A stretch of DNA of 64,000 bases from Tubulanus polymorphus (Eukaryota; Nemertea; Palaeonemertea; Tubulaniformes; Tubulanidae), in NCBI RefSeq assembly GCF_964204645.1, contig NC_134028.1:2418001-2482000 (forward strand), written 5' to 3'. Shown here one piece after another: positions 1-11,200 of the stretch; within the stretch, counting starts at the first letter, position 1, and every line of letters starts with the position of its first letter. The position numbers and the translations under genes were made by a program. Below the pieces are notes generated by a model. It was not told the DNA's origin. It worked only from the letters and a program-made list of their open reading frames with translations, and ran no database searches.

Positions 1-519
1 TTGTATGTTCTTAAACATAAATGTTTATACCCATGATGTGAGTTCATTTGGCTCCCACTGTAAAATTTTAATCAACATTCTAAAACCTGCTCGGAATGAG
101 CGCTCAGTTCCCAATTCCTTTTAACATCCATTTCATTGCGTTACATTTTTAATATCAAAAAATCTTCTTTCTCTATTGGCTGCGTGGGAGAAATTTACTA
201 TTCAAGGTTGTGGCTTTTTGTCTCATTTTCAGTAATTTTATCGCTAAATCCGAGAGATCGTGACTTCCATTGCGCCAAAAATAGAGAGCTTTTAATGTTA
301 GGAGTATTAAAATGTTATTTCTGTAGTGTAGCGGGTATTTCTGGTAGCGTTGTCAGCGTACATGCGTGTTAACTCGGTGTTTCTTATACGCAGAGAAAAG
401 TTAATACACATCGCTGACGTAATGCTCACCATCTTACTGGTCGCCCACTCAATTCTCTTTCGTTGCTCATCAATTTGTTTCGACCTCGAGGACGTCCGTT
501 CTTTCAGTCGTCAGACTCT

Positions 520-600
520 TTCTCTCCTTCCCTTCCTCTCCTTCCCCTCTGCACCTCCCATCCTCTCTCCCCTCTTTCTACCCCTCCCTCCCTCCTCCCT
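520..600. repeat. Homopyrimidine-rich tract
   Basis: About 80 bases made almost only of C and T on the + strand (runs such as CTTCCCTTCCTCTCC). It is low-complexity DNA with potential to form a triplex; no gene signal is attached. A matching purine-rich tract (GAGGGAGGTAAAGGGAGG) lies at about 3480-3540. Confidence 0.6.
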
Positions 601-2399
601 CATCTACATATATTTGTACTGGCCAATTCTGACTTGACACCGTTGTTGTTATGTTCGTGTACTAGGCCTACCATATGACAAGTCAACCGTCAATAGTGTC
701 CCCGCCACGAAACTTAACAGTCTTAATGTTGTGATAATGATAGCGCTAAATGTATCATTAAGCTCTCTAATGCAGGTAGTTGTTGTCGTGTTCCTGAGGT
801 TCTTTTCACCATTTGCATCTGATTAGTAGCGTTCACGTGTGTATTTAGCAACACTGGTTACAAGCAGATTACCGACTGTCTCTTAGTCTGTTACCAGTAG
901 CGAAATGATTATTACCAATTACGCTTGCTAGTGCGCGTACGTTGACAACAGTAACACCACCATCAGCATCCGTCGCATCAGCAAACTGTCTCATATCAGC
1001 CTCCGCAACAACCGATCTGTGCGTATCTGTTCAGATCTTCTGGACAGTTGTGATTGTTATCTATAGGATTTCCTGTCCGGCCTCGGTGATTCCGCTATTA
1101 TGCAGCTACGTGATATCAGATAATAGATGCTGATATTTTAGTACGGGGCCATCGGTCATTGGCGAATAAGCAGCCGGATTGTGGGAATTGGTGACCAGTC
1201 ATTACGAATATAGTGAACTGTAGCATTTATCCGTTTGGCCAGTCCTAAATTTCTCTAGGGTGACCCGGGTTGACTGAGGCGTACTAAATGGGATGATCGA
1301 AAACCTACCCAAGCGTTCTGGTGTCGCATATGGAAAGGTTACGACACTCAATTTTCAATATTTAGCCCTTGGGAATTTGATCGTTGTGTTCACGTTTCTT
1401 CCCTGAGATGTGAGATTCTCAACGCTGTATTGTATTTCAGGTGCTATATGTTTTTTTCGACCGGAGATCGTTCTTTAATCTTTTTGAAGCCCGATAACAA
1501 CGTCGCGCTACTCTGCGCTATGTGCTGATGAAATATTTGAAACATTTGAAATATTCTATAGATCTTCAACATTAGGGCATTGCTGTTCGTTTGTGCGCGC
1601 AATGTTCTGTAGCCATAGACACAGATTTGAATTATTCTTCGTGCCTTTGACAAAAAGATGCGCTGAAATGATCAAATTGAAATTCATCTTTCGGGATCCA
1701 TGCAGAATATTGCACTTTCATTGATTGCTGTTTCTAATGGCTTCTTGTCAAATGAAGTCACTCTTAATTAGGTGTTTGATTAAATCAATTTATCATCAGT
1801 TTTGCTCGGCATTACTGTCTACATCAATTCTCATCAAATTTATGTAATGTTCTCATTCATTTCGGATTCTATCTTTCGAACCGTTTGACTCTTTGAAGTC
1901 AGACTCCGATTTAAGTGTATAGACATACAAACACAGTAGTCGTAGATTCACCGGGGACTCAATCTCAAGTCAGAGATACAAGAATTGATTCTACATCGAT
2001 CTAAAGTTGACGTGTCCATTTATAATTTGTCGTGATGTATTATCTGCGTACTGCGAATGGAGCGTCCTTTCTGTCGACCCGTTCTTGCTCTGGAAGGCGA
2101 CGAAATGAGAAATTTCAGCTGAAATTCTCGCAAGTCCCAGCGATTCCTACCAATCACAACGCATTCCTGCCGATCCAGGATTAATGTAACTTGAAAACAA
2201 AGAGTTGCTATGGAAACCTTTGAAATCCTGACACGGGGGATAATGACTGGCGTAACTGGAAATCGTAGGTTCCCCTGACAGAGATTCCTGTTTCACGTGT
2301 CTACTGATTCTAATTGTAAATTTTATTCGAAATTGTTACTTAAACTTGTAGATGTTTATACTCGGTTCACTCGGCTTAGTTTAAGCATTATTTTGTTTT

Positions 2400-2560
2400 G
2401 GTCGGGTGGTATACATGTAATGGATCAGGCCCCGAGTCAAATTTGGCTGCGTGTGATTGTGGCTATGATATAACCCCGCGCTAAAATTTGGCTCTTACCT
2501 GGTCCAAAAGTTTTGGTCGGGCCAAAAATGCTCGCGTGATCGCGGCTATTATGCCCGCTA
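2400..2560. mobile_element. Partial copy of the GATCACGCGG-ended element family
   Basis: Contains TTTGGTCGGGCCAAAAA followed by CGTGATCGCGGCTAT, the same terminal motif as the element at 3928-4342. It has an inverted related segment at its left (GTGTGATTGTGGCTAT). It is short and diverged, with no coding capacity. Confidence 0.4.
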
Positions 2561-3927
2561 AATGAACCTCTCAATTCGAAGTAGTTGACATTAGCGTCTC
2601 TGGTCCGAAATGTCGTATCGAATGATTCGATGTATCACCTTTCAGTTCGGTTAACTGTACGGTTACACAACGATATCATTCACGCACGACACCAGATACA
2701 AGTGCTTATGTATTCTACGAGTACTATTTCTGATACCATCGTCGTCGTCGTCGTCGGTCGGGGACGGATAAAAAATTGCGACGGTCTGATTGATAAATAG
2801 ATCAGCGATGAACTACGTCGTAATTCTATCCCAAAGGAATCGCGGGACGACATCAAAACATCTCTTAGACTGCAGTGAGAGTGAGAAATGCCTCCAGTCA
2901 GTAGCGTGTGGTCGTATATTGCCTGTTCATCTTCAAATGTTCATCCGCCAAATTCAAAGAAATCAAAACACTTTTACGAACCGTGATGTACAAATTAACA
3001 TCGAGAAAAACGATCGTAAGAGCAAAAGAAAAATAGTTACGAGCATTCATTCACGAATTCGGCTAATTTAAACGAGAGTTGAAGAAATAGAGTTTTCAAT
3101 TGATTCTAATTCACATAGGTTTTTTATAAGTAAAGGTTTTTTTGATGAAAATATTTTCGGCAATGAAATGATAGAGTTCATCCTCTCGTTTGCCTTCGAT
3201 CTTTAACATTGCTTTCTCAATTTATTACTTATCATGATAAGTAAATATAACAGTTAATGCTAATATAATGTTGTTAATGGTTGTGTATTTAGTTTATTCA
3301 TTATGTAAGTCGTTTTGTCTTGTATTGTGTTCAGAATTAATCCATACTGATTCACCGTGTGTTCGACCAAAGCATTCTTCAGTTGTCATTTCGAAAAAAG
3401 TGGTATAATCTTCTATGAGAGGGAGAGTGAGTTTGACAAATGAGTAAGATTAAGAGTGGGAGGAACAGAGATATGAAGCACACAGAGGTAGAGGGAGGTA
3501 AAGGGAGGTAAAGGGAGGGCAGGAAGTGGGAAAATGGAGAAAATTCTACCACAATATTCTAATGGTAAGTAAATAAATCCTTCATATTTCTCAGTACGTG
3601 ACTGTTTCCAGTTTGTCGCGCACGAATCCAGATTTTTCACTCTTTTGTTGTCAGGTTTCCTTTCTCTCTCTCTCTTGCTCCATGTGTTTTCTAGTAAAAC
3701 TAACCGCGCTGTGAAATGACGCCTTTTAAGTCATTGTCAGTCGACGCGCCGCTGGGTACAATTTTCACCGCACGCACGGAATCTACGGGCGACGTTGCCT
3801 GCAGCAACAAGTTGATTAATTAACGCTGTGGTAATTAAAGGCGGTTGTTCTGATAGAATCGTAGTGTGGTACGACTCATGAAACAGACTCTCGATATTGT
3901 TGTTGTTTTATCATCGATCGACACTGT

Positions 3928-4342
3928 GATCACGCGGAGATGATCCGGCCCTGGTCAAACTGGTCCGGATCGGACCTCGAGTTAAATTCCGTAAACATTC
4001 GCGTATAAAATCATTCGCTCGATACTAAAGAATTCCTGATCCAGTTAGTATTCGCATGCAATGATTTGGCTCTGGCCTAGTCCGATGTTTTTAGTCCAGC
4101 CTAGTGGCCCGAAACAGCTGTTCACGTGGGTGGCAAATGCCTATTTGGCCCGACCAAAAAACACCGGACCAGGCCTGAGCCAAAGTCTAGCTCGGGTCAA
4201 GTAATTGCGTGTAAATTGCAACTGGTTCCGCAAGTGACTCATTTCGCTTTGTTTAAGTATCGAGTGAGTGGTTTGTGTGGTAACGCACTCTCTTATTAGG
4301 CTTGGGCCAATTTTTCCCGGACCAAATCGTCTCCGTGTGATC
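3928..4342. mobile_element. Non-autonomous DNA element (MITE-like) with terminal inverted repeats
   Basis: The left end reads GATCACGCGGAGATGATC and the right end is its near inverse (GATTTGGTCCGGG... then CGTGTGATC; reverse complement GATCACACGGAGACGATT). There is no coding capacity. An internal block (about 4215-4270, around GTTCCGCAAGTGACTC) recurs in inverted orientation at about 34771-34840. Related ends occur near 2440-2560 and 5870-6160, so this is a dispersed family. Confidence 0.55.
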
Positions 4343-4747
4343 GGGCTTCTATCATATCCAGTTGATTTTAAGTTAGTTTATATTCATCCATCAATTGAGT
4401 TTGGGTAAAAAGGCTGTTTGCGTATTTCCCGTAATCGTTCAATGTCATGAAACGTCGTTCATCACCAGACCGCAATCTTCACACATCACAGATTATCATA
4501 CTCGTACCAACGACTACTTCGCGATTGTTTTTCACCAGAAGCTGTTGCTGTTGCCGGATATACGACTTGATCTTTGTGTAATAAAACTCTCGCTGCTGAT
4601 ATAGAATATTTCCAAGTAATGTTTGTGAAAAAAAGTCATTGAGTGTATGAAAAAAACGAAATGCAAAGCACTTAGAGTGATTTCCTGTAACCTTGTAGTT
4701 GTCTTATTTCAATCCTCTTTATGCACTTCTTGCAATGGGATATCTAC

Positions 4748-5018
4748 TTGAAGTGATAGATGCCTCATTCCTCGAGGTAACAGGTGCCTCATTCCTCGAG
4801 GTGACTGGTACCTCATTCCTCGAGGTAACAGGTGCCTCATTTCTCGAGGTGACTGGTACCTCATTCCTCGAGGTAACAGGTGCCTCATTTCTCGAGGTGA
4901 CTGGTACCTCATTCCTGGAGGTAACAGGTGCCTCATTTCTCGAGGTGACTGGTACCTCATTCCTCGAGGTGATAGCTACCTCATTCCTCGAGATAATAGG
5001 TGCCTCATTCCTCTGTGC
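4748..5018. repeat. 24-bp minisatellite, about 11 copies, with a 48-bp dimer pattern
   Basis: The unit is about CCTCATTCCTCGAGG plus TAACAGGTG or TGACTGGTA. The two variants alternate, which gives a higher-order 48-bp period. Each unit contains the palindrome CCTCGAGG. Because 24 is divisible by three and the unit lacks stops in several frames, long false open frames appear on both strands (for example repeated SFLEVTGA). I regard these as repeat artefacts rather than a gene. Confidence 0.85.
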
Positions 5019-5144
5019 TAATGCCAAATGGGCGTAGAGCTGTAGTTTATACATCAATGATTATAGAGTTAACCGGTGGTTGTAGTGAGAGTGAAAGTCC
5101 ATTTTTATGCCATCATTTATCCAATAGTTATCTAAAACTAATTT

Positions 5145-5318
5145 TGACTCCCCTGAATGAGCGACTGGGCCCTGAATGAGCGACTGGGCCCTGAATGAGC
5201 GACTGGGCCCTGAATGAGCGGCTGGCCCCTGAATGAGCGACTGGGCCCTGAATGAGGGACTGGCCCCTGAATGAGCGACTGGGCCCTGAATGGGCGACTG
5301 GGTCCTGAATGAATCGTC
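5145..5318. repeat. 19-bp minisatellite, about 8-9 copies
   Basis: The unit is GCGACTGGGCCCTGAATGA, with substitutions such as GGCCCC and GGGTCC. It lies only about 130 bases after the 24-bp array. No coding role is visible. Confidence 0.85.
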
Positions 5319-5554
5319 TATTCATTATTAACATTAGTGGTTATTACGTAATGAAGTTAGTGACTTTACTCACAACATTTAGATCGACGTTTTGCATGAA
5401 ATTCTTCCATTTAATCAAATCTCGTGAAATTAATTCCCCTCATGATACAATTATAGCCGACTACGGTCGTTTGGAATCATTATTCCAACCGGTTCAATAA
5501 GGAAATGAGAAAAATACATGGATTGAATTCCATCATGGTTTAATCATTCATCTC

Positions 5555-5673
5555 GACAGTATCGTCGCTGTTCAGACAGCCAGAGAAAGAGAGGAACAGC
5601 ACGTTACTGTCGTCACTGTTCAGACAGCCAGAGAGAGAGGAACAGCACGTTACTGTCGTCGTTGTTCAGACAG

Positions 5674-5732
<59 letters not shown>

Positions 5733-5845
5733 CAGCACGGTACTGTCATCGTTGTTCAGACAGCCAGAGAGAAAGGAACAGCACGTTACTGTCGTCGTTG
5801 TTCAGACAGCCAGAGAGAGAGAGAGGAACAGCATGTACTGAGACT
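5555..5845. repeat. Long-unit tandem repeat with embedded (GA)n microsatellite
   Basis: Five copies of a unit built around GTTCAGACAGCCAGAGAG and GGAACAGCACGTTACTG. In the third copy the GA run has expanded to about 25 dinucleotides (5677-5728). The unit lengths differ mainly because of GA-run length. Confidence 0.8.
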
Positions 5846-5869
5846 CTTTAGTTTCACCCAGGGCTTGGT

Positions 5870-6160
5870 TGCGAGCAGAGATAATACATATCCTATTGGC
5901 TCTAAGCCATGATCATGCAAGTGTTTTTGGCTAATGCCATATAAGGCCCGGGGCCAACCCTTTACACAGGCCAGATAAAAAATGTTGGAGACCAGCCCCA
6001 TGCCATATTTTAGCATGGTTCAAATTATTGCCTGAGAATACTTGCCACAGCATTGTCTCGCTCTTTGATCAGACATGGGTCAAATTTGACTGGGGTCTGA
6101 TCTGTCCGTACCGATGTGATCCAGGCGAAATCATCCCGTGATCGCTGCTATAAACTGTGT
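5870..6160. mobile_element. Diverged copy of the dispersed DNA-element family
   Basis: Rich in GGCC-type segments (TAAGGCCCGGGGCCAACC, GACATGGGTCAAATTTG) and ends with CCGTGATCGCTGCTATAAA, resembling the right end of the element near 2550. It is degenerate and its limits are uncertain. Confidence 0.35.
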
Positions 6161-6779
6161 ATAGAACACAAGTTTAGGAAGTAAAATGTGCTAATAACAA
6201 CATTTGTCATGTTGAGCATGAAATAATCTGATGGAATGTTGTTGTTTGATGACCATCATGTGTTCCGGTCTGACAGACGCCTATCCGACAGACAGATGTC
6301 TTTTTTGCGGACGGTCGGAGAATAACTTATAAGGTTTTATAAATGATGAAAACGTTTGCCATTCGTTACATATAAAAACAAGATCTCGTTCGTCTCGGGT
6401 CTAGATTTCTTGGCCGGAAATTGTCGCAGCACGATCACAAATACGACTGACTGGCTGAGCGATACTAATTGGTCGCGAGAAGTTCTTAACGTGTTATATT
6501 TCGGCGTGTTCTGACGTCGGTCGTCACTGCTGATGGCATCTCGTATTAAACGATTACTGTTTGAGATGTAATGAGAAGAGAATCGAAGTTTTGTCTTGTT
6601 TCACACTAGTCGTGATAACAGGCGGCGGCCTCTCTGAGAATAGATTAATGAATGCGTGGGTGTCTTTTTCCTGATAAGATTATCATCATCTTACAGCTGT
6701 TGACATGTGGGCGGCGTCTCGGTCACGTGATGATAGAATACGTTAAGACGCTAACCCTAGGGTTAAGACTCATTAAATA

Positions 6780-6850
6780 TTATTACCCCCAGCCTATGAC
6801 TCAAACCATTTCTCAGTCACTTGGGGAGACCTACCGATCAGGCGCGATTA
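6780..6850 (-). mobile_element. 5'-truncated SINE fragment
   Basis: Shares TACCCCCAGCCTATGACTC and the following ATTTCTCAG segment with the 3' half of the SINE at 7203-7430. It lacks the tRNA-like head, the pattern expected of a 5'-truncated retrotransposed copy. Confidence 0.5.
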
Positions 6851-7202
6851 CTGGTTGTAACGATTCAAAAAACAAAAAAAAATTTTTTTTTATTAATAAA
6901 ATTTGACTGATTCGTCTACGTGATCGGTGGCTGCAACAAACGATTGAGACCCGGAGAAAAAAAGAGAGAAAAATTGATTTTTAATTTCGCATTTTGTCGA
7001 ATTATTTGATCGACGTGGAACGCGATGAATCAGTGAATACAATGAGAGCTCGATAAACAAATTACTACAGGATTTATCAGCTACACAGATCTGTCTTCAA
7101 TCGCCATTATTGAATAGTAGTAATAGTAATAGTAATCTAATTTCTATTGCGCCCTTTTTCCTGTGCTACATTGTTCAACAGAACTTTCCATCAAATTAGT
7201 AT

Positions 7203-7430
7203 TACTACCCCCAGCCTATGACTCGAACTATTTCTCAGACATCTCTCCCTGGGGATAAATAACATCCGAGCAGCTGCCGGGCGCTCAGGAGTCATCTATC
7301 AGGTACCCATTTAACTTTGGGTGATAAAAGGCCCGGGGACTCTACGGTCATGAACAGGGTTCAAACCCAGGACCTGGCTTCCCAGAATCGAACATTCTAA
7401 CCACTCGTCGTCCACGCTGCTGGCTCAATT
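7203..7430 (-). mobile_element. tRNA-derived SINE
   Basis: On the - strand it begins with an A-box-like stretch (GAGTGGTTAGAATG) and a B-box-like stretch (GGGTTTGAACCCTG), the internal RNA polymerase III promoter of tRNA-derived SINEs. A body containing AAATGGGTACCTGATAG follows, then a tail shared with the fragment at 6780-6850. It cannot be a functional tRNA: the region does not fold as a complete cloverleaf with paired acceptor ends. Confidence 0.6.
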
Positions 7431-8283
7431 CTTTCTCGTATTAATTCCCATGCAGCCAGCATGCTCGGTATTTGAGGAAAAACAATGATGTCTCGCGGTC
7501 ATCTATAAAGTCTTGAAGCTGAGAAGAACCCTGATAATATTATCTGTTGTCTTAAAATCTTGGTCCTTGGTTTAATGCGTGATGTGGAAGCTTCGGGCAA
7601 CGGTTTCAATCAATCATAGGATATTAGAAATTGATGTCAATGAACATCTGCAAGGCGAATGTATAAACTATTACAAAAGATATTAGAGTTTCAGGGAAAT
7701 TGATGGCAAATTCACCACGAAATGTTTGACATCAATGGTATCAATATTATTCATGATGTTCAATGAGTCAAAAATAAATCTTTTTTTATCTTTCTCGTAG
7801 AGAAATTAAAATCATTTGCTCGCCAGGTGCAGATCCTATCAGTATGCATAAACAAAATAATGTCAAAACATTCTTGATTAGGTATGAGCATGGAACAAGA
7901 TCTGGTTTATACGTCCATGATACGAGCGAATATTGATTCCCTTCCATTTATTTTATTAAAAGTTCTTACACAGTGCCGTTGTTCATCCACCCAGCAATCC
8001 TCTTATCATATTGAATTAGCTATAATTGGACAAATCCGCAATGATATATCAGAAAAAATAATTTAATGGTCCTATATGGGAATTTCTCCCTTTTTGGTTT
8101 CTCTATAAACTATATAGATACCCTCTTACAACTCCAGTATCCCTTGTTGATGGTGATATATATGCTCAAGATAAATAAATTTGGACGTCTCTGAAATGGA
8201 TGAATATATGAATAACTCATTCAAATCTGAATACAAAGTGAATTCGATAGATAATGATTTCCCTTTTATTTTTGTCGTTGCAG

Positions 8284-11200
8284 GTACATTTTTCAGCACG
8301 TATCCTCGCCACAACAAGTTGATAAGTATTAATAAACGTCACACTGGAAAAACTAACAAAGAATTCAATTTGAGACATGACTGGAACTCGCTGTTGAGCG
8401 ACGACGAATCTTTGCTGTTTCGTCATTACTCGAAAGAGTTCTTTCCCGACAAGTCTGTGATGATTCAGTATTTAAAAGACTATCAACAAAAATTGGGCAT
8501 CAAAGTCCAGCATAATACGGATGTGAGCAATATCGCGATGCTGCCGGCACCGAGTCCGAATGCTCCTAGTTTGCTGTCATTCAACGACCAACACGGCAAC
8601 AACTACTCATGCAAGTAAGTATTGCTAGAAATGTTTATTTTGAGAATGGCTTTTTAACCCTTTCAGTGCTGACTAATTAATACCCTATAGTGCTGAAGAT
8701 AATTTGAAAATTTTCAAAAATTCCACCCTAGTGTGTTGAACTACGGGAATACCACTATAGTGCGTCTACACCGCGGTGCGGTGTATCGTTAGTTACTAGT
8801 ATTTCACTGTTTGACAAGTGCTGCCATTTTTCAATAGAGATAATTACTAATTACTGATTACATCAATATACCGCAGTGCGGTGTACTAGCAAAATCCATC
8901 ACTGATTTATACACTGCACTGCGGTGTAGATGCACTGAAAGGGTTAATGCATCGCATTTTTAACAGCGCGGCCACTGCAAAGAACTCCAGATTTGCATTT
9001 GGGAAAATTGAAAAATTACCCATGAAATACTTGGGAAAAACTAAGGAACTTTGAATTCATTTAACTATGGGAACCATGCTAAGAGTCTTCACGTAGATTG
9101 ATATTTGAACCTGAAGTTAGATAAATGCCCTTCCTCTCCGAGACCTTCCCAGAGACACACGAACGAAATTAATTGTTCATGAAAGCACTTTTGATTAATT
9201 ATTCTACCGGACTAGGTCTAGACATCAAGGCTGAAAGTTTCTCCACAACAACAACAAGCGATGTTCGGTCGGTGGAGATCATCACGTCTGGTGTGCGATT
9301 ATGGGATGAGATTGTCAGTTATAGCGTTCAATCCTGTGTAATGAGGCAGATTTTGCGGCGGCGGGCGACAATCCGACACGTCGGGTTTTGTCCGACGATA
9401 TCTCGAAACTAGGAGTGCAATCGGTGAATCGATCCGATCGCCCGCAGGAAGTTCATCGGCGTCGACGTTTCGGTAAAAATGACTGCCGCGCCGCAATTAT
9501 TTTTCTAGCAATTTGTTTAGATTTCATACAGTGTCTGTAAGCGATAATTTAAACGCGTGTCGGATGAGACAGCGATGAAGTAGACATGTTGACAGTGAGA
9601 TGGTTCGTTGTTCATCAGCTGTCGTCGATCTGTTCGTTTTCATGTTCGTTATTACGCAGACGAATGTCAACTCAACTCGTCGTCGTCGCCGTATGAATAT
9701 TTCATCTAAGATTTTACGCGGAGTTTTTTCGCCGCCAGACTTGAGCAGTTTAAGTTTTAGTTTTATGAATATTAATCAGCGTCTAGATCGGTTTATGTGT
9801 GAATTAGTTTGCATTTTGATGATGATTCAAAACGCGCACGGAGAGCATGTGCGATAGACAAGTTCATGCAGCTGCCACCAGGGGACTTTGCAAGCACCAT
9901 ATCTTCGGTATCCTCAAAGCCATTTTGACTAGAGTTGGTACATCAGTACTTTTTACGTGGTAGACCTGATTGAATTATATATCCAGCATATTGTTGACCA
10001 TATGTTGTGCTGTTTTGAAATAGTCATGTTATGGACTGATTAAAATTATTTCCATGAAATCTTTGTACGCTACCCTGTGCGATATTTGAACCAGTTAAGC
10101 AGAAACCCGTTGTCGCTGCTTTGCAGCTATATTTCTCTTCATTTTCGCGTTCATCATTTGTGCTCAGATTACATAATGATGCTGGACTAATTCTCCTCAT
10201 TTTCATCTTAGTCATTTATGCTCACATTACATAATGATCGCTGGAATGCCTTAGAGATTTGGGGTTGCGCTGCAACAAGACTGATTTTCTAAATAGCGCC
10301 AGGGGAGGTTGGTATATGATATCATTTTCTCAAGCTTTGATCGATATTTCCTGCAATTCTATTAGTGATACTTTACCTGAATTCATCACTAGTCACTCAT
10401 GGTGGCCACTTACCTGAAAAACACACTAGGAATCAGAAAAGTCAGGGAAAACTTTTTGCAAAAATAACCTGGAAACTCAGAGAATTCTCTATCAATATAT
10501 GATTTGTGAATATTGAATGAATTGTTCCATTATATAGCTAGCAATTTCTCCATTCACCTGCCACAGATTCACTCTCAGATCTTGACAAACAAAGGTTCAT
10601 TAACAAACTTAACTTTTTGAAAGTTATTTCCACGTAGATCTTCATCGCGGAATTGAGTTCATCAGGTTTGAAATAAACCCAGGGTTAGTCCCTGTACTCT
10701 TCTACAATAAAATGGGTAAAATCTATTTTCAACGAACATCTTTCAGTCGCACTCTGTCTCTCATTTATCTTCATTGCGGTATGAGTCGGAATATCTCGGT
10801 CGACGAGTTGTCGCCTTAACGCGTAAATTTTTATCCTACTTCATGTGAAGAGAGATTGAGTTGAGTTGATGCTTCACTTCTATCATCATCAGTAGTAGTA
10901 ATACATGTACTACACAAGTAGTGTGTCAACTACTTCTCTCTGGAACTACGAGGCTGACAGCACCTCATCCGGCTGACTGACTGACTGCCCGTCCATCCGA
11001 CTGACTGACTGCCCGTCCATCCGACTGACTGACTGATGACTGACTGATGACTGACTGATGACTGACTGATGACTGACTGATAACTGACTGATGACTGACT
11101 GACGACTGACTGACTACTGACTGACTACTGACTGATGACTAACTGACTGATAATTTACAGGAGAGGAATTGAAATCATCGATGGATTGTTATTTCACACA

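Larger units (their letters stand above)
1..8283. other. Gene-free stretch upstream of the first FOXRED2 exon found
   Basis: No open frame here has similarity to a family I recognise, and none shows coding character flanked by good splice sites. The stretch holds the tandem repeats, DNA-element copies and SINE listed separately. The missing first coding exon of FOXRED2 (N-terminal FAD-binding GxGxxG segment) could lie here or beyond the window edge. I looked for a GAGPxG-type motif in this stretch and did not find one. Confidence 0.5.

Noticed and set aside
4699-5057. Open frames of about 112 codons on both strands with repeated SFLEVTGA or TSRNEVPV peptides
   Set aside because: They are by-products of the 24-bp tandem repeat, whose length is a multiple of three; no flanking coding sequence, splice sites or family similarity.
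7320-7430. tRNA gene on the - strand
   Set aside because: A- and B-box-like motifs are present, but no complete cloverleaf or acceptor pairing is visible; a tail shared with another fragment marks it as a SINE.
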